Below the pieces are notes generated by a model. It searched no databases, had not been told where the DNA came from, and was given only the letters and a program-made list of their open reading frames with translations. This document shows positions 26,943-36,782 of a stretch of DNA of 64,000 bases, piece after piece. The DNA comes from Azorhizobium oxalatiphilum (GTDB lineage Bacteria > Pseudomonadota > Alphaproteobacteria > Rhizobiales > Xanthobacteraceae), in contig NZ_BMCT01000001.1 in the NCBI RefSeq assembly GCF_014635325.1, positions 461,698 to 525,697 on the forward strand, given 5' to 3'. Every line of letters starts with the position of its first letter. The first letter of the stretch is position 1. A program made the position numbers and the translations under genes.

Positions 26943-26975
26943 GGGGGGCGCCCCTCGCCGAAAGCGCACCGCAAC

Positions 26976-27136
26976 CCCCTCTCCCGCTTGCGGGGGGGGT
27001 GGGGAGGGGGCCGCGCGGAGCGCGGGAACGCCCTCCGCTTGCCGCAGCCCTGATCAGTTCATCAACAGAAGTTCCGCCCGGCCTGCCCCCTCCCTATCCC
27101 TCCCCCGCAAGCGGGAGAGGGGACCTGTCGTGCAGG
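26976..27136. repeat. Long-range inverted repeat / dispersed palindromic element
   Basis: A perfect 21-base inverted repeat (26976-26996 with 27102-27122) brackets a G/C-rich 105-base spacer between the convergent amidase and PoxB genes. The right arm and its flanks (27084-27136) recur almost unchanged at 43638-43691, which marks a dispersed intergenic repeat. It may terminate transcription from both sides. Confidence 0.75.
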
Positions 27137-27162
27137 GGAAGAGCGCGTAACCGTTTAAAAGC

Positions 27163-28890
27163 TCACCGGAACAGATTGCTCTTTGCCAGTTCCAGCAGCT
27201 CGTCGCCGCGACCGTTCATGATGGCCCGCGCCGCATAGAGCGAGAAGCCGATGGCCTGCTCGGCCTTGATGGCAGGCGGCATCACAAGCTCCATCTTGTC
27301 GGTCACGACATCCACCACCGCCGGGCCGTCATGGGCGAAGGCGGCTTCCAGCGCGCCCTTCACGTCGGCCGGATCCTCCACCCGTTGGCCATGGATGCCG
27401 ATGGCCTTCGCCATGGCGGCGAAGTCCGGGTTCTTCAGGTCGGTGCCCACATTGAGGAAGCCGGCCGCTTTCATCTCCATGTCCACGAAGCCGAGCAGGC
27501 CGTTGTTGAAGATGACGATCTTCACCGGCAGGTTGAGCTGGCGCAGTGAGAGTATGTCGCCCATCAGCATGGAGAAGCCGCCGTCACCGGAGAGCGAGAC
27601 CACCTGCCGCTTGGGATAGGCACCCTGCACGCCGATGGCCTGCGGCATGGCGTTGGCCATGGAGCCGTGGATCAATGAGCCGATAAGCCGTCGCTCACCA
27701 TTCATGGTGAGATACCGCGCCGCCCACACCGTGGTCTCGCCCACGTCCACGCTGAACACGGCGTCCTTCGCCGCCACCTCGTCCACCATCTTCGCCAGAT
27801 ACTGCGGGTGGATGGGTTTTGTGCCCGGTTTGCCCACGGCGAGCGCGTCGAGATCACGGCGCGAGGTCTTGTAGTGTTCCTGCACCTTCTTGAGGAAGGC
27901 ATCGTCCGTGCGCGGCTGGAGGCGCTGGAGCAAAGCGGTGAGTGTGAGCTTCACATCGCCCACGAGGCCAAGGTCGAGCCGCGTGCGGCGGCCGAGGTTC
28001 TCGGGGCGGATGTCGATCTGCACCACCTTGGCGTCGGTGGGATAGAACTGGCGATAGGGGAAGTCGGTGCCCACCATCAGCAGCAGATCGGCCTCGCGCA
28101 TGGCGTGATAGCCGGAGGCGAAGCCGATGAAGCCGGTCATGCCCACGTCGTAGGGATTGTCATATTCGACAAAGGGCTTTCCCCGCAGCGTGTGCACCAC
28201 CGGGGCCTTCAGCGCGGCGGCGAGCGCCACCACCTGGTCATGCGCGCCCTCGCAGCCGCCACCGGCGAGGATGGTGATGCGTTTGGCGTCCGCCACCAGC
28301 GCGTCGAGCCTGTCGAACTCCGCCAGCGGGGGCACCACGGTCGGGAAGGCGATGTCGGTCCACACCGGCTCGGTGCGGCCCTCGGCGGCGCGCAGGGCCA
28401 CGTCGCCGGGAATGACGATGACGGCCACGCCCTGCTTCTGGATCGCCGTGCGCATGGCGATTTCCATCACGCGCGGCATCTGCGCCGGGCTCGACACCAT
28501 CTCGCAGTAATGGCTGCATTCCTTGAACAGGCTTTCCGGATGGGTCTCCTGGAAATAGCCGGAGCCGATCTCGGGGCTGGGAATGTGGGCGGCGATCGCC
28601 AGCACCGGCGTGCGGGTGCGGTGGCAGTCGAACAGGCCGTTGATGAGGTGCAAATTGCCCGGCCCGCAAGAGCCGGCGCACACGGCGAGCTTGCCGGTGA
28701 TCTGGGCTTCCGCGCCGGCGGCGAAGGCGGCCACTTCCTCGTGGCGCACATGCATCCACTTCACCTCGGGGGTGAAGCGCAAGGCATCGGTGAGGCCGTT
28801 GAGGCTGTCGCCGACCACGCCCCAGACCCGCTCCACGCCCGCTGCCGCCAGGGTGCGCGCCATCACGTCCGCCACTCTCACTCCGGCCAT
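27163..28890 (-). CDS. poxB: Pyruvate dehydrogenase (quinone)/pyruvate oxidase-like, PoxB family
   Basis: A 575-residue thiamine-diphosphate enzyme with the three domains of the POX/acetolactate-synthase family. The N-terminal Glu lies in [13 protein letters not shown]. The C-terminal cofactor motif runs from GDGGFSML to IVIFNNG. The pattern [13 protein letters not shown] and the overall layout match ubiquinone-dependent pyruvate dehydrogenase, which converts pyruvate to acetate and CO2 at the membrane. The ATG at 28890 has an excellent GGAGGG site; the frame stays open 31 codons upstream. Related TPP enzymes cannot be excluded without alignment. Confidence 0.88.
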   Translation of the reverse strand: MAGVRVADVMARTLAAAGVERVWGVVGDSLNGLTDALRFTPEVKWMHVRHEEVAAFAAGAEAQITGKLAVCAGSCGPGNLHLINGLFDCHRTRTPVLAIAAHIPSPEIGSGYFQETHPESLFKECSHYCEMVSSPAQMPRVMEIAMRTAIQKQGVAVIVIPGDVALRAAEGRTEPVWTDIAFPTVVPPLAEFDRLDALVADAKRITILAGGGCEGAHDQVVALAAALKAPVVHTLRGKPFVEYDNPYDVGMTGFIGFASGYHAMREADLLLMVGTDFPYRQFYPTDAKVVQIDIRPENLGRRTRLDLGLVGDVKLTLTALLQRLQPRTDDAFLKKVQEHYKTSRRDLDALAVGKPGTKPIHPQYLAKMVDEVAAKDAVFSVDVGETTVWAARYLTMNGERRLIGSLIHGSMANAMPQAIGVQGAYPKRQVVSLSGDGGFSMLMGDILSLRQLNLPVKIVIFNNGLLGFVDMEMKAAGFLNVGTDLKNPDFAAMAKAIGIHGQRVEDPADVKGALEAAFAHDGPAVVDVVTDKMELVMPPAIKAEQAIGFSLYAARAIMNGRGDELLELAKSNLFR

Positions 28891-29070
28891 GGGGCCCTCC
28901 TGTTGCTGTCGTCCCAACCTCAACACGCGTAACCGCCCTTGCGATCCCGTTCTTGCCCGTCCGCCCGCCGCCTTGCCGGGCATAAGCCAGCTCCACGACC
29001 GCCGGTTGACGTATCATCCTGCCATCGGCAGATGATGCAAGTGCCGCGGCAACGACTGTTGAGCCGGGCC

Positions 29071-30237
29071 ATGGACAAAGCGGCGCAAGGCAAGGCGGGG
29101 ACAGCCATGGGCGGCGAGGGCACGCGGGCGTGGTGGAAGCGGGCGGAAGGCTGGGCCGAGCCGCCGCTCAAGGCGGCGGAGCGCTATGAGGTCTCGGCGC
29201 GGGAGGATCTGGCCGCCTTCACGCTGTTCGGCTATCGCGGCCGGGTGGCGATGCGGGTCACGCTGGGCATTCTGCTGGCCATCGCCATCGCGCATTTTCT
29301 GAAGCTGGAAATGCCGGTCTGGGCGGCCATCAGCGTGCTGCGGGTGTTCCAGAACGACCGCACCGCCACGGTGCAGCGCGGGCTGGAGCGGGTGGCGGGC
29401 ACCCTTGCCGGCGGGCTGATCGCTTATGGCATCATGTTTGGCGGGGCGAGCCACGCCTTCGTCTATATCGCCACCGGCCTTGTCTGCGCGGGCGCGGTCT
29501 ATGCGCAGGCGGTCAGCCGCTACAGCTACGCGTTCACGCTGGTGGGCTTCACCGTGCCGCTGATGACCTATCACGCGCTCACCTCCAGCGAGCCCATCGG
29601 CCATGTCATCCTCATGCGCGGGCTGGAGGTGCTGGTGGGCGTGGCCGTCGCCACCAGCATCGATCTGCTCACCTCGCGCGCCAAGCCGCAGGCACCGCCG
29701 AAGCCGTGGTTCGCGGGCATGGATGCCATCTTCCTCGGCCATGCGCTGACCGTGGGTATCGCGGTCACGCTGGTGCCGGTGGTGTGGACGGTGTTCCACC
29801 TGCCGGGCTTCGAGCAGACGCCGATCACCGCCTTCATCGTGGTGGGGGCGGCGCGGGAGGGCATCGGCTGGAAGTCGCTGAACCGCTGCATCGGCTGCCT
29901 GCTGGGCGCGGCGCTGGGCTTTCTCGGCGTGCTGATGCTGGATGGTAATCTCTGGCTCTGGCTGCTGTTCGTCGCCGCCGGCCTGTTCCTGTTCACGCAG
30001 GTCTGCTTTGGCGGCAGCGTGGTGGCCTATACGGGCGCGCAGGCGGGCATCGCCTTCCTGCTGGTGGTGGTGCAGGAGCCCATTCCCAATCTGGATCTGG
30101 CGGCCGGGGTGGGGCGCATGTGGGGCATTGCGGGCGGCATCGCCATGGTGATGCTGGTGGGTCTCGCCACCTGGCCCATCCGCCGCCGCATCGCCGAGCG
30201 CCTCACGCCCCGCCAAGCGCACGAGATCGCGCACTGA
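29071..30237 (+). CDS. FUSC-family inner-membrane protein
   Basis: A roughly 388-residue membrane protein with two hydrophobic halves, about ten segments in all, of the FUSC/YccS/aromatic-acid-exporter type. The motif FRVFQNDRTATVQRGLERV-like block (RVFQNDRTATVQRGLERVAG near 85) is the family's conserved first loop. It lacks the large cytoplasmic domain of YccS. Several Met codons are possible (29032, 29035, 29071, 29107) and none has a strong ribosome-binding site, so the start is uncertain. Substrate unknown; family members export aromatic or other organic acids. Confidence 0.82.
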   Translation: MDKAAQGKAGTAMGGEGTRAWWKRAEGWAEPPLKAAERYEVSAREDLAAFTLFGYRGRVAMRVTLGILLAIAIAHFLKLEMPVWAAISVLRVFQNDRTATVQRGLERVAGTLAGGLIAYGIMFGGASHAFVYIATGLVCAGAVYAQAVSRYSYAFTLVGFTVPLMTYHALTSSEPIGHVILMRGLEVLVGVAVATSIDLLTSRAKPQAPPKPWFAGMDAIFLGHALTVGIAVTLVPVVWTVFHLPGFEQTPITAFIVVGAAREGIGWKSLNRCIGCLLGAALGFLGVLMLDGNLWLWLLFVAAGLFLFTQVCFGGSVVAYTGAQAGIAFLLVVVQEPIPNLDLAAGVGRMWGIAGGIAMVMLVGLATWPIRRRIAERLTPRQAHEIAH

Positions 30238-30245
30238 TGGACATG

Positions 30246-30281
30246 AAAACGCCGACCGGAGAGGGCTCCGGCCGGCGCGTC
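30246..30281. terminator. Stem-loop between convergent genes
   Basis: GCCGACCGGAG (30251-30261) pairs with CTCCGGCCGGC (30266-30276) with one mismatch around a short loop. It has an A-rich left flank, which would be the T-run for the - strand chemotaxis gene. Confidence 0.65.
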
Positions 30282-30301
30282 TTCACTGCTGGTGTCGTGC
30301 C

Positions 30302-32395
30302 TCAGGCGGCGCGCACCGTGTCGAGGAAGCGGCGCATCTCCACTTCCAGCTGACGGGACTGGTCGGTGAGGGCGGAAGCCGCGCCGAGCACATGGCCGGC
30401 GGCCTCGCCGGTCTCGTCGGCGGTCTTCGCCACCTCGGAGATGTGGCCGGTCACGGTGTTGGTGCCGGAAGCCGCCTGATCCACGTTGCGAACGATCTCG
30501 CGGGTGGCGACGCCCTGCTGCTCCACGGCGGCGGAGATGGAGGTCGCCACATCGCTCATCTGGCGGATCTGCGTGCCCACGCCCTCGATCACCGTCACCG
30601 CCTCCTTGGTGGTGGACTGGATGGAGCCGATCTGGGTCTCGATCTCCTCGGTGGCCTTGGCGGTCTGGGTGGCCAGCGCCTTCACCTCGGAGGCGACAAC
30701 GGCAAAACCCTTGCCGGCGTCACCGGCACGCGCCGCCTCGATGGTGGCGTTCAGCGCCAGCAGGTTGGTCTGCTCCGCGATGGAGGAAATGAGCCCGATG
30801 ACATCGCCGATGCGCGAGGCCGCCTGCGCCAGCTGGCGAATGACGTCACCGGTCTTCTCGGCTTCCACCACGGCGGTGGAGGACATCTTTGCCGACTGCT
30901 GCACCTGACGGCCGATCTCGTCCACGGAGGAGCCCAGCTCTTCCGCCGAGGAGGCGACCATCACCACGTTGGTGGAGGCCTCTTCCGCCGCCGCCGCCAC
31001 GGCGGTGGACTGCTCGGAGGTCTTGCGGGCGGCGCTCGCCATGGTCTGCGCCGTGCCGTGCAACTGGGCGGAGGAGGACGCCACGCTGCCGATGATGCCG
31101 CCCACCGCGCGCTCGAAATCGTCGGCGAGCTTCAGCATGCTCTCGCGGCGCTCGGCGGCGACGCGGTGCTCGTTCTCCTTGGCTTCGGCTTCAAGGGCGG
31201 CGTTGCGGGCCATCTCTTCCTTGAACACCAGCATGGCCTTTGCCATGGCGCCGATCTCGTCGCGGCGGCTGGTGTTGGGGATGTCGACGGCCAGATTGCC
31301 GCTGGCCAGCACCTGCATGGTGTCGGTCAGATGCGAGATGGGCCGGGTCACGCGGCGCACCACCACCAGCAGGCCGGTGACGGCGATGAGCACGGCGGCG
31401 ACCAGAAGCAGCGTGTAGAGAATGAGGGAGGTGGTGGCCGCGCTGGAGGTGGCCTCGGCGACTTCCGCGAGGCTGTCCACGGCCTGCAGGCCGACGTTGG
31501 CGATCTTCTCCAGCGCCGGGATCGACTGGCCGCGCCACTGGTCGGCGGTCACGGTGGGAAGCTGGCCGGAGGACAAGGCGGCACCCACCTGCTTGCGCAG
31601 GACATCCACCGGGCCGGTGAAATAGGCGGCCTGCGCGGCGGCGACGGTGGTCTTCAGCACCTCGGGCATATCAGGCGCATTCACGAGGGTCTGCACCTGC
31701 TCCCAGCTCAGAGCGGTCTTGGCGTCCATGCCGGCGATGGCGCCGATCTGCTCGGGCGTGAAGGGCTTCTGCGCCCGCAAAGTCGCGCTCATGAGCAGCG
31801 AGGCGTCGCCGGCGGCGGCGCGGGTGGCGCCGGCCACGAAGCGGATGACGGTGAAGCGCAGCAGGGAGGGCTGGGCGATGCGGATCTGGCTTTCGATGGC
31901 GTCGGTGGCGTCATCCAGCGTGTTCATGACGGTGACGGCTTCGGCCATGAAGCGGGGCAGCAGCTTGGGGTCGCGGCTTTCCAGCGGCATCCGGAGCGCG
32001 GCATCCACATCGGCCCGCAGACCCTTGATGGTCTGCACGGCGGAGCGCAACTGCTGCGCCAGCGCTGCGGCTTCCGGGGTGCCGGCGGCTTCCAGGCTGG
32101 TGATGGCGGTGGTCAGGGAGGGATCTACCACCGCGCGCCGCTTGGCGATGCTCTCGACGGCGGAGGTCAGCTTGTCGGAGGGCAAGGGAAGCGTCACGCC
32201 CACGTCGGCGCGCTCCAGCCGGTAGCTGGCGAAGGCGCGGAACAGGGCATGGTCGGCCTTCACGAAGGTCAGGGCCAGCTCCGCCGCCTGCGAGCGCTGG
32301 TAGGCGCTGATGAGGGAGGAGACGCACAGCACCGCAAGAATGGCGCTGGTGAGAGAGAATAAAGCGATCAGAGTTGTCTTGATGGACAGTTTCAT
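30302..32395 (-). CDS. Methyl-accepting chemotaxis protein
   Basis: A 697-residue chemoreceptor. Membrane segments at about 8-30 and 323-347 flank a helical periplasmic domain of about 290 residues. A HAMP domain follows ([14 protein letters not shown]), then the signalling coiled coil whose hairpin tip is [18 protein letters not shown] with KGFAVVA after it. This tip contacts CheA and CheW. No other chemotaxis gene is near, so it is an orphan receptor. The periplasmic domain is predicted helical bundle, ligand unknown. The C-terminus lacks an evident CheR-tethering pentapeptide. Confidence 0.95.
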   Translation of the reverse strand: MKLSIKTTLIALFSLTSAILAVLCVSSLISAYQRSQAAELALTFVKADHALFRAFASYRLERADVGVTLPLPSDKLTSAVESIAKRRAVVDPSLTTAITSLEAAGTPEAAALAQQLRSAVQTIKGLRADVDAALRMPLESRDPKLLPRFMAEAVTVMNTLDDATDAIESQIRIAQPSLLRFTVIRFVAGATRAAAGDASLLMSATLRAQKPFTPEQIGAIAGMDAKTALSWEQVQTLVNAPDMPEVLKTTVAAAQAAYFTGPVDVLRKQVGAALSSGQLPTVTADQWRGQSIPALEKIANVGLQAVDSLAEVAEATSSAATTSLILYTLLLVAAVLIAVTGLLVVVRRVTRPISHLTDTMQVLASGNLAVDIPNTSRRDEIGAMAKAMLVFKEEMARNAALEAEAKENEHRVAAERRESMLKLADDFERAVGGIIGSVASSSAQLHGTAQTMASAARKTSEQSTAVAAAAEEASTNVVMVASSAEELGSSVDEIGRQVQQSAKMSSTAVVEAEKTGDVIRQLAQAASRIGDVIGLISSIAEQTNLLALNATIEAARAGDAGKGFAVVASEVKALATQTAKATEEIETQIGSIQSTTKEAVTVIEGVGTQIRQMSDVATSISAAVEQQGVATREIVRNVDQAASGTNTVTGHISEVAKTADETGEAAGHVLGAASALTDQSRQLEVEMRRFLDTVRAA

Positions 32396-32498
32396 AGCTG
32401 GCCCCCAAATATATCAGCTCTTCAAATAAGGACGGGGGCTGGTGTCAGGCTTGCTGAAACGGTGGTATCAGAGGGTGCGATGTTGCGCCGCAGCACAA

Positions 32499-32532
32499 TA
32501 AAAAGGGCGCCCGGCCGAAGCCGCGCGCCCTT
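32499..32532 (-). terminator. Rho-independent terminator of the aminotransferase gene
   Basis: Read on the - strand, AAGGGCGC pairs with GCGCCCTT (32503-32510 with 32525-32532) and the stem is followed by a T-run. It lies 25 bases after the stop of the aminotransferase gene. Confidence 0.85.
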
Positions 32533-32556
32533 GTACTGTCAGGTTCTTGCGAGAGG

Positions 32557-33906
32557 TCAGGCGACGTCGCGGATCAGCTTGCGCAGCAGGGACACCATGT
32601 CCTTGATCTGCTGCTCAGTGGAGATGAAGGGCGGCGAGAAGGCCAGGCTGTCGCCGGAGTAGCGCATGTAGAGGCCTTCGCGCAGGCCGGCCTCGAACAC
32701 CGCCAGCGAGCGGGTGCTGGGGCCTTCCGGCGAGGGCGCGAACTCCACCGCGGCGGTGAGGCCGAAGTTGCGCACGTCCACGATGTTGGGCTCGCCCTTG
32801 AGGCTGTGGAACTCGGCTTCCAGCAGCGGCTCCAGTTCGCGCACGCGCTCGAACAGCTTCTCTTCCTCGTACACGTCGAGGCTGGCATGGGCGGCGGCGG
32901 CGGCCATCGGATGACCCGAATAGGTGTAGCCGTGGCAGAACTCGATGGCCGCCGGCGGGCCGGACATGAAGGCCTCGTAGATCTCCTGCTTGGCGATGAC
33001 GCCACCCATGGGAATGATGCCGTTGGTGATCGCCTTGGCGAAGGTGATCATGTCCGGGATGACGCCGAGGCGCTGCGCCGCAAACGCCCAGCCGGTGCGG
33101 CCGAAGCCGGTGATGACTTCGTCGAAGATCAGCAGGATGCCGTGCTTGGTGCAGATCTCGCGAAGCTTCTCGAGATAGCCGATCGGCGGCACGATGACGG
33201 CGGCCGAACCCTGCATGGGCTCCACGATGACGGCGGAGATGGTGGAGGCGTCATGCAGCGCCACGATGCGCTCCAGCTCGTCCGCCAGATGCACGCCCCA
33301 CTCCGGCTGGCCCTTGGAGAAAGCCATCTGCGAGAGGTTGTGGGTGTGCGGCAGGTGGTCGACGCCGTTCACCATGCCGGGGGCGAACATCTTGCGGTTG
33401 GCGACCATGCCGCCCACCGACATGCCGCCGAAGCCGACGCCGTGATAGCCCTTCTCGCGGCCGATGAAGCGGGTGCGCGTGGCCTGGCCGGTGAGCCGGT
33501 GATAGCCCATGGCGATCTTCAGCGCCGTATCCACCGCTTCCGAGCCGGAATTGGTGAAGAACACGCGGTTCAGGCCCTCGGGGGCCATGTCAGCGATGCG
33601 CTCGGTGAGCTGGATGGTGTTGGCGCTGGCCACCTGGAAGGACGGCGCATAATCCAGCGCGCTGACCTGCTTGGTGACGGCTTCCACGATGCGCGGATGG
33701 GCATGGCCCAGCGGCGTGCACCACAGGCCCGAGGAGCCGTCGAAGATTTTCACGCCGTTGGCATTGGTGAAGTAGCAGCCCTCGGCCGCCACCATGGTGC
33801 GGTCATTGGGGTTGGACTTGAAGCGGCGGTTGGATGTGAACGGCGCCCAATAGGCATCCACATTGAGCTGCCGGGCGAGTGCGCCCTTGTCAGTCACCTG
33901 ATCCAT
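32557..33906 (-). CDS. Class III aminotransferase, omega-amino-acid:pyruvate type
   Basis: A 449-residue PLP enzyme of the omega-amino-acid-pyruvate/beta-alanine aminotransferase branch. The PLP lysine is Lys291 (MITFAKAITNG), the PLP-nitrogen Asp is in FDEVITGFGRTG (Asp262), and the phosphate-binding NSGSEAVDTALK is at 119-130. Likely substrates are beta-alanine, taurine, GABA or a related omega-amine, giving the semialdehyde with alanine from pyruvate. It is divergent from a MocR-type regulator, the usual arrangement for such aminotransferases. Terminator follows directly. Confidence 0.92.
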   Translation of the reverse strand: MDQVTDKGALARQLNVDAYWAPFTSNRRFKSNPNDRTMVAAEGCYFTNANGVKIFDGSSGLWCTPLGHAHPRIVEAVTKQVSALDYAPSFQVASANTIQLTERIADMAPEGLNRVFFTNSGSEAVDTALKIAMGYHRLTGQATRTRFIGREKGYHGVGFGGMSVGGMVANRKMFAPGMVNGVDHLPHTHNLSQMAFSKGQPEWGVHLADELERIVALHDASTISAVIVEPMQGSAAVIVPPIGYLEKLREICTKHGILLIFDEVITGFGRTGWAFAAQRLGVIPDMITFAKAITNGIIPMGGVIAKQEIYEAFMSGPPAAIEFCHGYTYSGHPMAAAAAHASLDVYEEEKLFERVRELEPLLEAEFHSLKGEPNIVDVRNFGLTAAVEFAPSPEGPSTRSLAVFEAGLREGLYMRYSGDSLAFSPPFISTEQQIKDMVSLLRKLIRDVA

Positions 33907-34210
33907 TCCAGTCCTCCAGAGCCTTTGCGGCGATTGCGGCTGCGCGGGTGCGCGTGATGCCGGGAAATCCAGATTTTCACCTTAGCGATCCATGCGATTT
34001 TGTATATATACAGATCGAAGGAACGGGCCGCATGCTGTAGTGGTGGCGGCACCCATACAGCGCTTGCACTGCTGTGGGTTTGGCCTCATCTTCCTGCGAC
34101 TAACGCCTTGGGTTGCCTCCGTTTTGTGCCGTTGCCCTTCATCTGGGCTTTACCCGAAGCGGTTATGACCACCCGTGTTATGGGCACTGCATCCTTCGGG
34201 GATGGACCTC
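33907..34210. promoter_or_regulatory. Divergent promoter region between aminotransferase and MocR regulator
   Basis: About 300 bases with locally lower GC. TGTATATATACA (34001-34012) is a perfect 12-base palindrome about 95 bases before the aminotransferase start, a candidate operator or A/T-rich promoter core. MocR proteins usually bind the shared divergent region, so it is the likely site of control. Confidence 0.5.
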
Positions 34211-35632
34211 ATGTTGCAGATCGTGGTGGATGCGTCCGCCAAGGTACCACTCGTGACGCAGATCGTCAGCGCCGTCTCGGCCCGCATCGCCGAGGGCGCG
34301 CTGCCGTCGGGTTCGCGCCTGCCCTCGGTGCGCCAGCTCGCCGCTTTGTGCGGGGTCTCCACCCTCACCGTCTCCAACGCCTACAACCGCCTCGTGGCCG
34401 AGGGCCTGCTGGAGGCCCGGCGGGCCAGCGGCTATTATGTGGCTGCCCGCAAGGCATCGCGCGAGCCGCAGCGCCGGGCGCTGCCGGGCAGCGTGTCCAT
34501 CGACGCGCTCTGGCTGCTCCAGCGCGTCTATGAGGACGACCCCACCCTGCTGAAGGTGGGTGCCGGCTGGCTGCCGGAGAGCCATCTGTTCACGGACGGG
34601 CTGCGCCATGCGCTGGCGGCGCTGGCCAAGAAGCCGGGCGCGGCCGTCTCGCGCTATGGCAATCCGCTCGGCTACGCGCCGCTGCGCCGGGCGATCCAGA
34701 TGCTGCTGACCCAGCGCGCCATCGATTGCGAGCCGGACCACATCATCCTCACCCACGGCGCCAGCCAGGCGCTGGACATCGCCGCCCGCGCCCTGCTGCA
34801 ACCCGGCGACACCGCCTTCGTGGACGATCCGGGCTATTGCAATCTCTTCCCCACCTTGCGGCAGCTGGGGGTGAAGATCGTCGGCATCCCCCGCACCACG
34901 CAGGGGCCGGACGTGGAGGCGCTGGAGGCGCTGGCGCGGCAGCACCGGCCGCGGGTCTTCTTCACCAACACCGTGCTGCACAATCCCACCGGCACCGGCT
35001 GCGCGCCCTCGGTCATCTATCGGGTGCTGCGGGTGGCGGAGGATTTCGACTTCCATATCGTGGAGGACGACATCTTCGCCGGCATGGCCCCCGAGCAGGT
35101 GCCGAACATCGCCAGCCTCGACCAGTTCCGCCGCGTCTTGTATGTCGGCTCCTTCTCCAAGACCGTCTCGCCCGCCTTGCGGGTGGGCTATCTGGTGGTG
35201 GGCCGCGATCTCGTGGAGCGCATGCTCTATCTGAAGCTGTCCGGCGGCCTCACCTCCTCGGAGATCACCGAGCAGGCGGCCCATGCCATCCTCACCGAGG
35301 GGCACCACCGCCTGCACCTCGCCCGCCTGCGCGACAAGCTGGCCGCCGCCCAGAAGGCGGTGTGCGATAACCTTGAGAACGCGGGCCTTTCCGTCTTCCA
35401 CCGCCCCTCCGGCGGCATGTTCGTCTGGGCGGCCTTGCCGGGGCAGCCGGACATGGCCGAGGTGGCGCAGCGGGCGCTGGAGGAGGGCATCATGCTGGCC
35501 CCCGGCGCGCTGTTCAAAGCCGACCAGAAGCCCACCCCCTTCATGCGCTTCAATGTCACTTATGCGGACCACGCAAGGCTTTATCGCTTCCTTGAGCGCG
35601 CCAGTGGGAGCATGGTGCAGAATACGGCTTGA
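34211..35632 (+). CDS. MocR/PdxR-type regulator (GntR winged helix plus aminotransferase fold)
   Basis: A 473-residue MocR-family regulator. Residues 1-75 are a GntR winged helix (GSRLPSVRQLAALCGVSTLT) and the rest is a class I aminotransferase fold that binds PLP; the lysine is about 317 in GSFSKTVSPALRVGY. MocR proteins sense PLP or an amino-acid-PLP adduct, as GabR and TauR do. It faces the omega-aminotransferase gene and may control it and perhaps the genes downstream. I chose the ATG at 34211 for its GGGGA site 9 bases upstream; ATG 34202 is equally in frame. Confidence 0.92.
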   Translation: MLQIVVDASAKVPLVTQIVSAVSARIAEGALPSGSRLPSVRQLAALCGVSTLTVSNAYNRLVAEGLLEARRASGYYVAARKASREPQRRALPGSVSIDALWLLQRVYEDDPTLLKVGAGWLPESHLFTDGLRHALAALAKKPGAAVSRYGNPLGYAPLRRAIQMLLTQRAIDCEPDHIILTHGASQALDIAARALLQPGDTAFVDDPGYCNLFPTLRQLGVKIVGIPRTTQGPDVEALEALARQHRPRVFFTNTVLHNPTGTGCAPSVIYRVLRVAEDFDFHIVEDDIFAGMAPEQVPNIASLDQFRRVLYVGSFSKTVSPALRVGYLVVGRDLVERMLYLKLSGGLTSSEITEQAAHAILTEGHHRLHLARLRDKLAAAQKAVCDNLENAGLSVFHRPSGGMFVWAALPGQPDMAEVAQRALEEGIMLAPGALFKADQKPTPFMRFNVTYADHARLYRFLERASGSMVQNTA

Positions 35633-35638
35633 TCCTCC

Positions 35639-35720
35639 CATCCCGAAGGGTGGTATACCGGTTGTGCACCACCTTCGTCCCCTTGAGGGGCCTTCGTCCC
35701 CCTGGGGTTCCGACCTAGAC
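35639..35720 (+). repeat. Tandem short hairpins upstream of the DapA-family gene
   Basis: CCTTCGTCCCC occurs twice in direct repeat (about 35672 and 35691), each followed by a G-run that closes a small hairpin (CCCCTTGAGGGG and CCCCCTGGGG). A GGTATACC palindrome lies just upstream near 35652. This could terminate the MocR transcript or control the next gene. Confidence 0.4.
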
Positions 35721-35748
35721 GCAGTTTTCCGACACGGAGTTTAAGACC

Positions 35749-36687
35749 ATGCGCCTGACAGCCGACGCCAGCGGCCTCTATCCCATCGCGCCGACCCCGT
35801 TCCATCCGGACGGCCGCCTGGATGAGGCTTCCCTCGACACGCTGATGGAGCGCTACATCGCTGCCGGCGCCACCGGCGTGACCGTGCTCGGCATCATGGG
35901 CGAGGCCCCGAAGCTGGAGCCGGACGAGAGCCTGAACATCGCCGCCCGCTTCACCAAGGGCATGGCCGGCCTGCCGGTCATCGTCGGCGTCTCCGCTCCG
36001 GGATTTGCCGCCATGCGCTGGCTGGCCCGCAACTCCATGGACAAGGGCGCGGCCGGCGTGATGATCGCCCCGATCCCGAGCCTGCGCACCGACGACCAGA
36101 TCCTGAACTACTACCGTCAGGCCATCGAGGCGATCGGCACCGACATTCCCTTCGTCATCCAGGACTATCCGCTCACCCTCTCGGTGCAGATGACCCCCAA
36201 GGTCATCCGCCAGATCGTGGAGGAGCATCCCTCCTGCGTGATGCTGAAGCATGAGGACTGGCCGGGCCTGGAGAAGATCTCCACCCTGCGTGGCTTCCAG
36301 AAGGAAGGCTCCATGCGGCCGATCTCCATCCTGACCGGCAACGGCGGCATGTTCCTCGACTTCGAGATGGAGCGCGGTGCCGACGGTGCCATGACCGGCT
36401 ACGCCTTCCCCGAGATGCTCGCCGACGTGGTGAAGCTCCAGAAGGCCGGCAAGCGCGACGAGGCGCATGACCTGTTCGACGCCCATCTGCCGCTGCTGCG
36501 CTACGAGCAGCAGCAGGGCGTGGGCCTCGCGGTGCGCAAGTATGTGCTGATGAAGCGCGGCTTCATCGCCTCCGACGCGCAGCGCAAGCCGGGCTCGGCG
36601 CTGACCGCCGCCGCGCGGGCCGAGGTGGACTACCTGCTGGCCCGCCTCGCCAAGCATGACTCCCGGGCGCTCGCCAAGGCCGCCTGA
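35749..36687 (+). CDS. Dihydrodipicolinate synthase/N-acetylneuraminate lyase family protein
   Basis: A 312-residue class I aldolase of the DapA/NanA family. The Schiff-base lysine is Lys167 (CVMLKHED) and the catalytic tyrosine is Tyr140 (IQDYPL). The substrate-binding GTTGE block of DapA is replaced by GIMGEAPKL, so it is unlikely to be lysine-pathway DapA. Members of this type cleave or form keto-acid aldols or dehydrate sugar acids. A terminator follows, so it is probably monocistronic, though next to an SDR and a DSD1-type gene that may share a pathway. Confidence 0.88.
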   Translation: MRLTADASGLYPIAPTPFHPDGRLDEASLDTLMERYIAAGATGVTVLGIMGEAPKLEPDESLNIAARFTKGMAGLPVIVGVSAPGFAAMRWLARNSMDKGAAGVMIAPIPSLRTDDQILNYYRQAIEAIGTDIPFVIQDYPLTLSVQMTPKVIRQIVEEHPSCVMLKHEDWPGLEKISTLRGFQKEGSMRPISILTGNGGMFLDFEMERGADGAMTGYAFPEMLADVVKLQKAGKRDEAHDLFDAHLPLLRYEQQQGVGLAVRKYVLMKRGFIASDAQRKPGSALTAAARAEVDYLLARLAKHDSRALAKAA

Positions 36688-36696
36688 TCCTGTCAA

Positions 36697-36735
36697 AAAA
36701 GACGCCGCGCGGGAGACCGCGCGGCGTTTTCTTTT
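36697..36735 (+). terminator. Rho-independent terminator
   Basis: ACGCCGCGCGG (36702-36712) pairs perfectly with CCGCGCGGCGT (36717-36727) around GAGA, with an A-run before and TTTTCTTTT after. It starts 10 bases after the DapA-family stop. Confidence 0.93.
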
Positions 36736-36782
36736 GCGCCCATCCTTCCGCGTCCTTCCATTTGCGTAACGGAGCGTTCCCC

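Noticed and set aside
30392..32362. A 656-codon open frame on the + strand opposite the chemotaxis receptor
   Set aside because: Gly/His/Asp-rich shadow of the receptor's third-position bias, without recognisable domain.
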